64,000 bases of DNA from Gonatopus flavifemur. Taxonomy: Eukaryota; Arthropoda; Insecta; Hymenoptera; Dryinidae. How positions within the stretch are numbered: position 1 is the first letter of the stretch; each line of letters starts with the position of its first letter. The DNA lies in assembly GCA_018340375.1 (NCBI GenBank), contig JAFFJZ010000002.1:21222001-21286000 (forward strand), read 5' to 3'. Positions 35,637 through 49,310 of this stretch are shown here, one piece after another. Position numbers and translations under genes: made by a program. The notes under the pieces were generated by a model, which was not told the DNA's origin, did no database searches, and saw only the letters and a program-made list of their open reading frames with translations.

Positions 35637-37562
35637 GTATAGGATACGATAGGATACGATAGGGAACGATAGGATACGATAGGATACGATAGGATACGAT
35701 AGGATACGATAGAATACGAGAGCATACGATACGATAGGATACGATAGAATACGATAGAATACGATAGGATACGATAGGATACGATAGGATACGATAGGAT
35801 ACGATAGAATACGATAGGATACGATAGAATACGATAGGATACGATAGGATACGATAGGATACGATAGGATACGATAGAATACGATAGGATACGATAGGAT
35901 ACGATAAAATACGATAGGATACGATAGGATACGATAGAATACGATAGGATACGATAGGATACGATAGGATACGATAGAATACGATAGAATACGATAGGAT
36001 ACGATAGAATACGATAGGATACGATAGGATACGATAGAATACGATAGGATACGATAGGATACGATAGGATACGATAGAATACGATAGGATACGATAGGAT
36101 ACGATAGGATACGATAGAATACGATAGGATACGATAGGATACGATAGGATACGATAGAATACGATAGGATACGATAGGATACGATAGGATACGATAGAAT
36201 ACGATAGAATACGATAGGATACGATAGAATACGATAGGATACGATAGGATACGATAAAATACGATAGGATACGATAGGATACGATAGAATACGATAGGAT
36301 ACGATAGGATACGATAGGATACGATAGAATACGATAGAATACGATAGGATACGATAGAATACGATAGGATACGATAGGATACGATAGAATACGATAGGAT
36401 ACGATAGGATACGATAGGATACGATAGAATACGATAGGATACGATAGGATACGATAGGATACGATAGAATACGATAGGATACGATAGGATACGATAGGAT
36501 ACGATAGAATACGATAGGATACGATAGGATACGATAGGATACGATAGAATACGATAGAATACGATAGGATACGATAGAATACGATAGGATACGATAGGAT
36601 ACGATAGAATACGATAGGATACGATAGGATACGATAGGATACGATAGAATACGATAGGATACGATAGGATACGATAGGATACGATAGAATACGATAGGAT
36701 ACGATAGAATACGATAGAATACGATAGGATACGATAGGATACGATAGAATACGATAGGATACGATAGGATACGATAGGATACGATAGAATACGATAGGAT
36801 ACGATAGAATACGATAGGATACGATAGGATACGATAGAATACGATAGGATACGATAGAATACGATAGAATACGATAGGATACGATAGAATACGATAGAAT
36901 ACGATAGGATACGATAGAATACGATAGAATACGATAGGATACGATAGAATACGATAGGATACGATAGGATACGATAGAATACGATAGGATACGATAGGAT
37001 ACGATAGAATACGATAGGATACGATAGAATACGATAGGATACGATAGGATACGATAGAATACGATAGAATACGATAGGATACGATAGGATACGATAGGAT
37101 ACGATAGGATACGATAGAATACGATAGGATACGATAGAATACGATAGAATACGATAGGATACGATAGGATACGATAGGATACGATAGGATACGATAGAAT
37201 ACGATAGAATACGATAGGATACGATAGAATATGATAGGATACGATAGGATACGATAGAATATGATAGGATACGATAGGATACGATAGGATACGATAGGAT
37301 ACGATAGAATACGATAGGATACGATAGAATACGATAGAATACGATAGGATACGATAGGATACGATAGGATACGATAGGATACGATAGAATACGATAGAAT
37401 ACGATAGGATACGATAGAATATGATAGGATACGATAGGATACGATAGAATATGATAGGATACGATAGGATACGATAGAATACGATAGGATACGATAGGAT
37501 ACGATAGAATACGATAGGATACGATAGAATACGATAGAATACGATAGGATACGATAGGATAA
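35624..37562 (+). repeat. Decamer satellite array, unit acgataggat / acgatagaat, ~192 units
   Basis: Units of exactly 10 bp run head to tail. Two main types alternate, acgataggat (G) and acgatagaat (A), with rare acgataaaat (35901 and 36251) and atgataggat (37231, 37261, 37421, 37451). The first perfect unit, 35624-35633, lies inside the Copia coding sequence. There is a half-unit phase slip near 35730. Between 35861 and 36600 the order of unit types repeats with a 350-bp period. Between about 37071 and 37480 it repeats with a 190-bp period. On the plus strand stops occur regularly; the minus strand is stop-free. Confidence 0.98.
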
Positions 37563-37584
37563 GATTATTCTATATTTTATACCT

Positions 37585-37627
37585 TATATTATTATTATTA
37601 TATTATATCATATCATATCATATTATT
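37585..37627. repeat. AT microsatellite (tattat / catat units) after the decamer array
   Basis: Runs of attatt and then atcat repeats (catatcatatcatatt) directly after the array. No Copia sequence was recognised resuming on this side. Confidence 0.7.
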
Positions 37628-37629
37628 GC

Positions 37630-39500
37630 CTTCTCGAATTTTTTGCAAATTTACTGTACAGGAATTGAAAATCACAAATGTTTTGTGAAAACACTACATT
37701 TGGCATAGAGAAAATGCATTTGAATCTGCAAAGATAGCACCGGTTAATTTTTCCGAAAACTACAGAATGGTTCGTCTTTTGGAATATATGAGAAACAAGC
37801 GATACTATTGGATAACTATTATTCGAGACTGCGGAGTGTGTTCAGTGAATTCTGAAACAACCTGTATGGTATGGAAGTCTGTATTCCGAACATATTTCCA
37901 TCTATGGGAGAGCACCCTAAGCATGCTTCGACCGCTCATTCTCATCCGCCTTGAATCTTTACAGTCTATTTACTACTGCTTTAAAAAAAACTTACTACTC
38001 CTCTGTGACTGTACAGAAATATATGTTTTGAGTGAGTGGAGAGTGTAGTTTTTCATGTGATACTGACACCTTGCTTATGTGAAATCATCAGTAAATACTT
38101 CACCACCGGTCAGTATAAATTCATCATATTCCACAGTCAAAGTAAACACAGGTTCATTTTTAAAATGACAGAATATCAATATAACCTCAAAATGCATATT
38201 TTGATAGCATCATTGTCGTAAATCCATATCTAAATACGTCGCAAACATTTTGAATATCTTACCGATATCATTCCCCAAATGGTTCGAGACATAGTTCCTT
38301 GCTCCAAAAGATATGCAATTCAAAACATTCTTTGGATTTAAATTAGTTAGAGAGGGAGTTGAGTGCATCGCAAGGCATCTTCAGGATAAAAAGTCTGTTA
38401 CAAACATGCAAACGTGACACTTAGAATGTATTGAACCTAAATCTGTTTCTCTTAACATTTCTCATGAGTAATTTGACATATGTATATCACTGTGATGTGT
38501 ACATGCAAGTATCTGCAATTTTATGACTATATTGTGAGTATTAAATGGCTTCAAATCAAGCCTGGAATAGAGGGAATAATGTGCACATGAATAATCCGAT
38601 GTATTAATTGAGATTTAGATAACAAAGGACAAAAATTTCTTCATTTTTATTAATGAGATCCAATTTTAATTCCATCATTTCTCGTAGGTATCTAAACTTT
38701 GAACAAATTCATGAGATTTTCCCTTATCAGTTTGACATGCATCAAGTATTATATATGTTCAAGTATACATCAAGTATTATGAGAAGTTATCGGTCTTAAA
38801 AAATGTTTTTTGTCACTGCATGTTGACAATTATATTTGTGAAAATTGTATATACATGGTATGTATGGAGAATGAACACTGATTACGATGTATTATGAAAT
38901 TGATTCATATATCTATTTTAGTTGACTATGATCTACACAAATGTAAAATTTCTCTTGACTCTGAATTCTCCTTCAAGGTTTGCTATGGATATGTGAAACG
39001 TAGCTTACCTTCAGCAAACTCGAAAGAACTGTCTAGAGTCACAAAAAAATTTTGCATGCCTCCAGATGAGGCAGTAAAGGGATTTATATTCCAGATGAAA
39101 TGTATTTATAGTATTATGAAAAAAAATTCCAGATTTTTATGTTCGTTTATGAGGGTTTGGTATCCAATTTTCTGTATTTTTCCATGTTTCTTGTCATGTG
39201 TAATCCAAATTTCTCCAATTAACATCACTCAAATCAAACTAAATAATACACTTCTTATTCAGATATCTTACCGATGTCTTGCTGAGAAATCTTGAAGGTC
39301 TTTTCATAAGATACCTAAATCTCTGGTAGAAATATCCTATAAAATCCCATTACGAATAGCCAAATTTCTGATGGAATATCATTGAATTCTGTTGAAACCC
39401 GTTCAATTTAACCATTCATCAGTGAGATTCTATAGAATATTTTGAACGGGATGTCAACTGGGGAGTCAGTGATTTATAGTTTAAAGCAAAGAAAAAATCT
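37630..39500. other. No supported gene or repeat
   Basis: Open frames up to 133 codons (38894-39295) lack recognisable motifs or splice context and look like chance frames in AT-rich DNA. I see no inverted repeats here. Confidence 0.5.
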
Positions 39501-39507
39501 GTACTCT

Positions 39508-39641
39508 ACCCTAACAGTACCACCACCAACGAGATATGTCGCTTCCACGTCGCACTAGGTGGATTTGAGATGGATAAGCGAAATCGGTGGACAGAATGTG
39601 TAGAATTAGAGGTGACGTATCTCATCGGTGGTGATGTTGAA
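39508..39641. mobile_element. Small MITE-like inverted repeat (accaccaccaacgagatatg)
   Basis: The left arm acagtaccaccaccaacg, agatatgtcgct, pairs with gacgtatctcatcggtggtg. The arms are about 85% matched by eye. It is the only clear element between 37.6 and 41.4 kb. Confidence 0.6.
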
Positions 39642-39649
39642 CAGGTAAA

Positions 39650-41400
39650 TTATGTTTCCTCTTATCATATAAACTTCTGTAGAAAATTACTTTTGATAGT
39701 CCATTTAATAGTAAATTGTTGAATTCTGAGTACTGCGGCATGCATAATAGTTTTCATTAATTAGAGAATGTCTCGTGCTTCTTATTTCATTCGCAATTTC
39801 CACGCAATAATCTAACATATTTTAATTCTGACTCCTCAGAATAAGCAAATGAAAGAAAATTCATCATTTAATTTTCTTTCCACAATGAAACTTTGTATTT
39901 CATAAACGGGAATTCAAAATTGACTCCATGGTAAGAAGCATCAATATTCGTCTATTATCTCAGTCCACTGCATTTATGAAAAATTTGTTTTGTTTCACCT
40001 CGGTTAAGAGACAAGTGAATTGTTGCAATATGTATACCATAAAATGAAAGAATATTCATTATCAAAAGACACACATAAGACAGTAATGCCACGTAACTAC
40101 ATGAAGCTGATAATTGCTTTCTCAAATCACTTACTGCGTTAGAAGAATAAAAGACTTTAGATCCATTGATTGTGATTATAAAAAAAAGTCTACTGATTAA
40201 CGGCCTTAGTGCATCAAAGGATATATAAAACTTTGCTACATATTTCTCAAACAAGTAAGCACCGATACAAACTTTTAAACGTGCAGCAATAAAGTACCCT
40301 GCTGGTATTACGCTCTAAATATAAATTCAAAGCCCAAAGTAATTCTTAAAGATAAGAAAACAAGTTATAAAAATTATCGACATTTGTAGGTTAATATGTT
40401 TATAATCGGTTGCATGATTTTGATGAATCACGTGCAATCCCAAATTGATATCAATTTATTGTACTTTATCACTACGTATTTGAAATATATATTAATCGCT
40501 TGGTTGTTCAGAAAGTACGTAGCAAAACTTCGCCCAATTTTTTCAAGGACTCCAAAGCCCTTCAAATTCAAATTACTGACATCGATTGTATAAAAAATTG
40601 GTACTGGAAATTGAAAAAAAACAATAGGAATAATCTGTTTGAAGTTTCAACATACATGGATTCATCACTCCAGGTTGTAACATGGAATTTTAATTAATAT
40701 GTAAAGTAACAAGAGGAGAATGGTACGTTAAATATCAACTTCCCCTAATTTTATTTTTATAGCAGGCAGGTTGAACAGTTTTATCTCGCTTTTCTACCGT
40801 TTTCAAACTTGAACTTTAAAAACCATATTTATAATTGAATGAATCACAAGATGAATAATCTTCGTGGAATTAATTTGAATTTCTTGTTCTATGGGAACAA
40901 AAATTTATGTCCACTGACTTCTTCATTTGTACTGAATTATTGTTCAAGGCTAAATTTTATTACTTCCTGGTTTGATAAACTAGGTATTTTCATTGTATTT
41001 CACATAATATCAAAAATTATGGGAATATATTTGAAAATTTGAACGATCTATCTATAAATATATTGTTATATGAACCTTAGATTATATAATACGTGTACAC
41101 AAGGAGATAGAAATCGATTTTGGGATCTATTGATTCCATTCTTGATTATTATTTGAAAAATAATAAGAATGAATTTCAATGAAATCATTCTCAATGGGAT
41201 ACCAGCATCGAAACTTCAACTGAATTATTTAGAGACTATCGAATAGAATCATATAAGTTCAGTTTTTACGAACTAAGCACAGATTCTTGTATTCAACTGC
41301 TTTCAAATAAACTAAAAATACGAAATGACTACAGTTTCGGTGCTAGTATCTTTTCAAGGCGTAATATTATCTTGTGCTCACAAAATTTGTGCATATGAAA
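39650..41400. other. No supported gene or repeat
   Basis: AT-rich; short open frames only, none with a recognisable domain. Confidence 0.5.
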
Positions 41401-41406
41401 GTGATA

Positions 41407-41646
41407 CACTGTAGAAAATAACTGTGAAATTTCCCGCAAAAAAATGGGAGCAGCCAGCAAAGTTCCTCTTTAGATGGAGAATTCTTCATCCCATTTTTAG
41501 AGGATTCAACACCCAAAAAACAAAATATAATCCCTCAAAGTGGTGGAAAAATCCCTAATTTTTTGATGGAAAAAACAATTCGCTCATGATCAGGGGACAA
41601 AATCCACCAACAGTGTGAAGAAAAAGAACCCACATTTTTTACAGTG
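41407..41646 (+). mobile_element. TA-flanked MITE, cactgtagaaaat family, copy 1
   Basis: Left ta-cactgtagaaaataactg; right cacattttttacagtg-ta. Shares gaggattcaacacccaaaa, taatccctcaaagtg and gatcaggggacaaaat with copy 2 at 41795, in the same orientation. Confidence 0.8.
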
Positions 41647-41794
41647 TAGTCTTTGAATACCAGAAACATATTTCATTATATTTTCACAATACAAAATAAC
41701 CGCAAATAAGCACACTAAAAAAAATTATGTTGGTCCGCGTATAGAATGTAGAACAAATAACTTATTATAACAATAATAAGTTTCTTCAAGTATA

Positions 41795-42053
41795 CACTGT
41801 GAAAACGCTGCCTCGACTCTCCCCCAAACTTTGGTGGCAGCAAAGATAAAGAACCATTATAGATAGGGAACTTTTCACCCTGATTTTGTGGACTTTTTCG
41901 CTATTTTCTGGAGAATTTAACACCCAAAAGGCAGAATAATTCCTCAAAGTGACAGAAAAGTCCCTCATTTCTAATGAAAAAACAATCCCTCTATGATTTG
42001 GGGATGAAATACACCACTGAAATGGGGAAAAACTCCCCATAATTTTTGCAGTG
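41795..42053 (+). mobile_element. TA-flanked MITE, cactgtgaaaacg family, copy 2
   Basis: Left ta-cactgtgaaaacgctgcc; right cataatttttgcagtg-ta. The interior matches copy 1 (gagaatttaacacccaaaag, ttcctcaaagtgac, gatttggggatgaaat). The pair lies 150 bp apart as direct repeats. Confidence 0.8.
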
Positions 42054-42059
42054 TAGGTT

Positions 42060-45000
42060 CAAGTCAAGTGAACGTCGTAGGAATTTTTTTAATAAATTGA
42101 ATTCCACAGATTTTATGAGCGATTTTCATTCGATTTGATAAACAGAAAAAATTGAAATCAACGCAATTTTTTTTTCCTAATACGCCTTTTGTAAAAATCT
42201 TACGTCATTCGCTCCATTTTGAACTATATTTCAAAAAACTTTTGAATTTTCGAACCTCAAACCTCGGACTATCAATGTAAAAGAGGGCAAATTTCACTTA
42301 CAATCGAAATTTGACAAGCTTACTTCTGACCCGGGGACCCAGGGTCCCGAGTGTTTTATTCCGTATTTTTCCATACATGAATATATCTATTCATTCCATT
42401 TCAACCCTCTGCATCTTCAAAACCAATCGTACGATCAATGTAAAATGGTATCAGGCTTGTTTGTTATCATGAAGTATCATTTGACAAACAATTGAATTTA
42501 AAATTGAGGTGTAAAGAACAGGCGACTTCCGAACTCGCTCTTGATCGAGATTGGTCAGGAAACAATTGAGACAATCACGGGTGGATGAAAATCCCCTGAT
42601 ATTTGGTAAACTCAATGCGTGGTTTTTATAAAATCACTGAAGAATCGATGTGTTTACCCCATTTTTTGATATGATCACCAAATTTCTGGAAATTTTTCCG
42701 AGTTTTCTTCTGGTTCAATTGCGGCCTGAATAACCGGAAAATTGCTCGGTGAATCTGTCGGTTTTTTTTACAAACCATACTATGGCAAATGTACATTGAA
42801 GGAATTTTATTTGAAAAATTCTTTCTGAATTTTGTAAAACTTATAGAAAATATCACTCTCAGCTGTTCAAAAATTCACTCACTAATACAGGCTGCATAGT
42901 AATTTTTTTGGAAAAATTTTCACTTGCCCTCCGATTACTCGAATTTCACGGTCACTTTTATAACAAAATTCTTTCATTCAATGTAAATGTCATTAGTCAC
43001 GATAGATTACAGTTTGTCTTGTAACTATAAAATATTCATTTATTATATTTTGTTGTCTTTCAACGAAAACTTTGAACGCGTCTTCTTCACCTTCTTTTCT
43101 TCTTTGTTTGAAGCTTAATTGCATTTATTAGAAGATGTGTTTCAAAAAAGCAAGATGTTTTTATTTCATAGCATCTCAAACAGCAAACAAGAGGATTGAA
43201 AACTTTTTACTGATCTCAGTGGTGTATCGTTCCACAAATGTTATACATTTCATAAAACCAAATCTGAAAAATGCTACCGCTTATACAAATTGGAACTTGT
43301 TTTTCTTTTCATGGCAAAAATTATGTTTTTTCTTCTGTATACTTGAATTTTTGATAGATATGTGGAAATATAATTATATAATTTATAATATAATTCTATA
43401 CAAATTGTATAGAATTTCTACTCGGGCAGCGTTTTATGTATATTCATTTACAACACAAAAATCCAGGAAATCACTTTGTTTTTAAATGATTCGATGAGAA
43501 TATCCCATTGAAAATGGGATATGAAATTTCGCGAAAATTTCTTCATAAATGTGATAATATGAATTCGAAACGATGCAGTGAATTACAGTCAAACAAAAGT
43601 GATTTTAACATTTCAAATACTCGATGATGAATATTATCAAAAATTTTGGTTTCTTCTTGTAGCTTTTTATGAATAAATCTGTCATAATTCGGAAGCAATT
43701 GCAAAGTGTATAGATTCTTTCTCAAAGTTGCTGAATAACTCTCACTCATCAGCATTTTTCTGAATAATAATTATTATCCCATACATATAAATTATATTCT
43801 GTTGGAGCATTATTTCATTTAAATCACATATGGTTCACATAATGTTTGCATACATTAAACGCACATATCCAGATAATTACAACAAGACGAATGTAGAACA
43901 CAGATAACAACTGCAAATTTTCATTATACTTATCATTCAATACCATTCCAGGTTTATTTGGAAAGTATGATTCTAATGAAACCAGTGATTATGATTTCTT
44001 GAACATCATCAATTCAATTGCATGGAGGAAAAGACGGTTTAAAAGTGAAGGAATTTTCAAGAGAATCTAATATTACTTCTGAGTGTCTTCATATTGATAA
44101 AATGTTTCACATTCTTTTGAAATTCTTCTGAACACGACCAGAACATTAGAATTGGAGATATTGATCATTTTTTACAACATTCAAAAATTATTTGAACCGT
44201 TTAGATTCTCTTGAAACTCCCTGCAAATTGTCCAACCGCATTTTTCTCCCTCCAGATTCTTGAACTCGAAAAATGATTTTTAATTCAATGAAATGTTAAA
44301 GAAAATAGTAAAGAAAATAAACGAACGAACACTTATTGACTTCCCGGTGACTCCAGAAACTAGCGTATCAAAACATAAAAATGTGCATAATTCCAACAAG
44401 TCATTGTCCATGCAAGATTATTTTATTCAAACCAGTAGACTCCGTGTCATGAATTTCTATTCATACGAAGGCAACAAGATATCACTTGAATGCTTCAACC
44501 TAGCGAAATTCGATCAAAATGAGACTTGAGATGAAGAGTAGTGAAGAAAACTGAACTGCCAATCAGACATTGAACTTTATCAAGGAGGCTAAGTCGAAGT
44601 GGGAAGCGAGCTCTGTTCGGATAGAAATAATGTACTTGTTCGCGTTTATCAATCATTGATTAAATCAATGAAATTTAATTGCAAAGTTCTCGAAGTTGTG
44701 CTTTATGATAAATCGATGATCATTAATCACATAATCGAGAGTTTTTACCGAGAGCGTTAATGCAACGCTCCACAACGTTAGGAATAATATGACAAATTCA
44801 GATATCTTGAAAACGCGTATTGGATTTTAATTGTCATTCTACTAACTGAAATCCGAGGAAGATTATAACTTCTAGACGATTTGTTCATACTGCTTGTGGT
44901 TGTATATTTATGAACAACAACGATAGCTTATTATGATAGTAATTTTATTCTTAAGATGAGGCTTTTGGCGTTTCAGTGATATTAAGTGTCTGAAAAATAT

Positions 45001-48000
45001 GTGTAATAATTTTGTCTCATTAAGAAAATTACTTTGAATGTTAAGTGTTGTAATATATGCAGCACTTGCCACAAAGGGATAAAGCAAAGCAAGTGAAAGT
45101 AAGAATGCACAGATTTGAAGACAATTAGAATTGTGTTGAAGTAGGTGAAGTATACAACGGGAGACAATTTTTTCAAAGTGAATAAATGTTTGCTAAAGTA
45201 TAATTTAGTGTTTCATTTGTGGAGTTTCATCAAAGTTGATGTATTATTTTAGTGATCTTATCTGTCACGTGTTTGATAATTCACGTGCTTTGTATATTTT
45301 GTATAATTTTGAAAGCTGAATGCTAGAATAACATGCAAGTTGATACGAGACGTCAGTTTCTGAGTGATAAAATTCATTTCATCACTTTACCTTCGATTAC
45401 TGCCATTTACAATGTATTTTCATTATTCAATCAACGATATTACGTTACATCAAAGAAGAATGTAAATTCAATATCAATAGTTATGCTCTTCATTCAAAGT
45501 ACCATCTATACTTTAATCAATATTATGGAATATCTGTTTTTGCATATAAATTATGCATCGGTTCTTCTCAATGTTTACATCTTATTTAAAATAAATTTCT
45601 CCAAATCATCTGCAATTCGTTTATCTTCGATCCATCAATTTTCTTATCAAATTCTTATCTTGTTTTCTTTTCGAATTTGAAGTTGTGGATATTTTGACAT
45701 TAGATAATATTGAAATGTATTATTTCTTTGATTCAACGTAATAGAACCAACTTTCATAAGATTAATTATAAAAGTTTCAGGAAAGGTGAATTTGGTAAAA
45801 GTAATTTATAAAAGTTTTATCCCAGACTGACTTTCTATTGATCAAAGTCAAAGTCAAGTTAGAATATGTTATTACCGAGTGATTTTCATGTTCTAATAAA
45901 ACATTCTACTAGAAATCCTTTTCAAATTTCTCATAAATGATATAAAAATTTCGAATACTTCGTTGGAAAATAATAATCTTCTCAATTCTCCTGACTGACT
46001 CCTACGATCAAATACTCGAAGAGCGCATGAAATCGTATTTCGCTCTCCGAGAGTGTAGAATTATATCAATAAATTCTCACTTTTATCCCAATCCCGCGTG
46101 AAAGATATTCTTCCAAAGGATCAAAAGATGATAAAAGCAGAGACAGAAATTCATGAAGAGTTGCTCCCCGTTGGCACTTTGTTCCCAACTTGGTCGATAC
46201 AAGTAAATATAGGTACACTGGATTGTGATGGTTTTTCTCTTCCATTTTGCTCCTTCTTCCACCTTTTTTCTTTCTCTTTTTTCGCTGTTTATGAACAAAT
46301 CAGTCGGAGAAGGGTTGAGGTGGATAGAGTAAGAGATAAAAAGAGACGGATAGAGGATTAAAGAATGTAGATACGTTCTACGTTGCTATACTTATATGTA
46401 AGGATTTCGTAACAAATATATATGCCTGGGATAAAATAGTTAGGGGAGAGGGTCGACCTTGCCCCGCTACTACTGGCTGTGACTGCTTTGCTTGTTGCCA
46501 AGCTACTTTCGATGTATGCGAGTCCATTGTGGCTATATCTATTTAATGTTCACGTACTATCACATGCATCCACGGGCACATGAAAAAGAGACGAAGAGAG
46601 AGGAAGAAAGAGAAAGAAAATTCATACATGCATACAGGGTATATAACTCTAAAAGCGAAATACAATTATGATGTTGTCTTACTTGTTTGTTACTTGATCT
46701 CACGTGAGTAAGTGAAATGCCGGGATGTTATGCGTCTCATTTTTGCACGCTTATCCGCTAAAGTTTGAACCTTGCGATGAAAAAAAGAATGAAAAACACA
46801 AATTCTGGAATTTCATTGAAACGATAGGGGGATTTCTCATAAAGGGAGCGTCGAATTCTTATAGAATTTCATTCGAAATGCAAACTTGAATGAGATGGGG
46901 AGAACTTTCAAGTTGCCGTGTGCAACGATTTAACCTGGGAATGTTGATATTTCTGGATTAAAGGGAAAGTATCCATATATGATGATAGAAAATGGGAAAA
47001 TCTCGCCGAAAGTATTGATTGTTATTTCTAAATATCTAATCGGATCGTACAAAAGACATTTTTCATGATTATATTAGGAGGAATTTATATAATAGTTGTA
47101 TAAAAATTCTAATTGCAATAATTTTGTCGTAGAATTTTATACAGGTTTCACTCTCTCGCTCTTCAAAACAGTACACATAGGATGTAGGACAAAAATCTTT
47201 GTATGCACACTAAGGAAGGTCCTGCGGCAATTCTATAAAAATATGTATTTGATGAGATTCAATTTTGGAATTTTCTCAAGAGAATGTAGAATGAAAATTC
47301 TAGAATTCTAGAATTTTCACACAAGGGGAAGAAATTTTCGACCCCACTGTGCGTTCGGTTAAAGGATACATGAGAAGAGTTGATATATATAAATTATATA
47401 CAATTTTGTATCAAAAATCATCAATTCTTATACACAACACATGAAAATCGTATACAGATTGATTTTTCTAATTATTATTCTTAATTCATATTCATATGCT
47501 TATATGAAAATTTACTTTGTAGAAACTAGAAATCAATCCATTCAACCAGAATCAATACAAATTTTGTTATTGATCAACAATTGTTGTTTTTTTTTCACAG
47601 TTTACAAATCATTTCCTTCTTAGCATTCGTTATTTTAACATTTATACCCAATCTGTGCCTGTTTCAATCAAAAGGAAAGCTCAAAAACTGTCCATAACTG
47701 TGTGAATCAATTTTCCAACCTGAATCAAGTATACCTCATGTGAATTTTTTCACATGAAACTCGGAAAAATCCGTGCTTTCTCCCATCTACATACAAGGCC
47801 GGCCTTTGACTTTCTCTCGTCCTCAGGTGAAGCTTTCAATGACACCCTACCTGTAAAAACAAGTTATAGGAAATTTTTTAATAATGTGCGTCATTCTTCA
47901 CACATCGATTATCCTTGTAATATGTAAGATATTTTAACGACACTTCATTTATTAAACAATATTATGCAAAGTAAGATAATTATGAACAAAAATGGATATT

Positions 48001-48880
48001 CACGGGATTAACAGTTCATATCGATTACTATTCTGCTATAAGAAATGAATCTGCGTGCAGTTGCTATTTATTTGGAAACTTGGTGCTCTCGGATGTGATT
48101 TGGATTCTGCGTAGCATATTTTATTGTCTTTGTATGTTATTGAAACACATATAACTCTTGAATTCGCACCTGATTCATTGCAGCACATCGTGTAATAGTT
48201 TTTCTATACGCTGTTTGGTACATATTGCAGAATAAGAACAATATAAGAACAATATCACAGTTATATGAAAACATACCCTGAGCTTTATACAAATTAAGCA
48301 TAGTTGATATTTCTGTAATTGAGCATCCTTTTTCCACCCAGATATACCTCAGTGTCAGTGATGAATTGAAATTCGAAACGATGTACGGAGGGAAAAGAGT
48401 GGGGAATCATCAGAAAGACGAGGGACGGTTGCAAAAAAACACTTGACGAAATGATAAGCATGCTTTTTCATCAACAGTTTCAATATTTACATAAAAGTAA
48501 TGGATAACTTATTGAAATTGACATACAACGATTGGTATAATTTTTCACAAAACTCGGCGATCGTAACTAGCATTCACAAAAAAGGAATGGTAAAATGTTT
48601 CATAATTATTAAGAAAAAGCATTTCTTTTTCCCGAAATCTGAACTCCCATGACGAATTTTTCATCTGATCAACTCAGACATAAAGTTGTAATTGAAGAAA
48701 AATTCTTTGTATGAGGAGATTCGATGGAATGATTTTTACCTGTGCTTCTCACTCACCTAAATACTTGATAACATGTTATTTTTCACTGTTACATCAATCG
48801 GTGGCTAGCTTTTGACCTTTACTTTCAGCTCCATCAGAGGTGAGAGAGGAATTTCAGTATTCCAGATGTTTTTTAGTTTC
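42060..48880. other. Long repeat-poor stretch, no supported gene
   Basis: This is the longest part of the window without clear MITEs. Open frames such as 43135-43485, 44293-44529 and 46098-46361 show no known motif. A less AT-rich patch at 46440-46560 (ggtcgaccttgccccgctac) followed by a purine run (gagacgaagagagaggaag) could be regulatory or part of a transcript. It could be intron or intergenic DNA of a gene lying outside the window. Confidence 0.4.
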
Positions 48881-48888
48881 GTGTACAG

Positions 48889-49137
48889 GTACAAGGAAAA
48901 AGAGAATACTTGCAGAAGCTACTCGCGTAGTCGATTTTCGATCATCTACGATAAGTAGTAGTTATGGCAATTACATAGCACTTGGGACAAATACCACGTT
49001 AGTTGAAACAACTAACAGAGTAGTTACTCTACTCACTAGCTCAACTACTAAGTAATTGGCGAAATTATTTTTTGTAGATGATCGAAAATCGACTACGTGA
49101 ATAGCTGCTGCAACTACCCCTTATTTTTTCCTTGTAC
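48889..49137. mobile_element. MITE with gtacaaggaaaaa ends
   Basis: Left gtacaaggaaaaagaga and right ttattttttccttgtac pair. The arms also share gtagtcgattttcgatcatc and its complement. The interior is rich in agttgaaacaactaac and gtagttact-like palindromes. Confidence 0.85.
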
Positions 49138-49310
49138 AACTAAAATGACACAAAAGTGAAAAATGAAATTCCAACTCGAGAAGGAACCATGTTATTGAAA
49201 CAGATGGTTATTGTATTAATTGGAAAACATGTTAGCAAATTCTATCAATTCAATATATGCTATATAAAACCTGAATCCTCAGGGAAATCGTTGAACCAAG
49301 ACTTAAGACT

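Noticed and set aside
35640..37560. CRISPR-like or telomeric interpretation of the decamer array
   Set aside because: There are no unique spacers, the unit is 10 bp throughout, and the unit does not match known telomere repeats; it is a simple satellite in a eukaryotic genome.
38894..39295. 133-codon open frame
   Set aside because: No motif, signal or splice context; composition is the same as its AT-rich surroundings.
43135..43485. 116-codon open frame
   Set aside because: Phe/Ile/Tyr-rich chance frame without any family resemblance.
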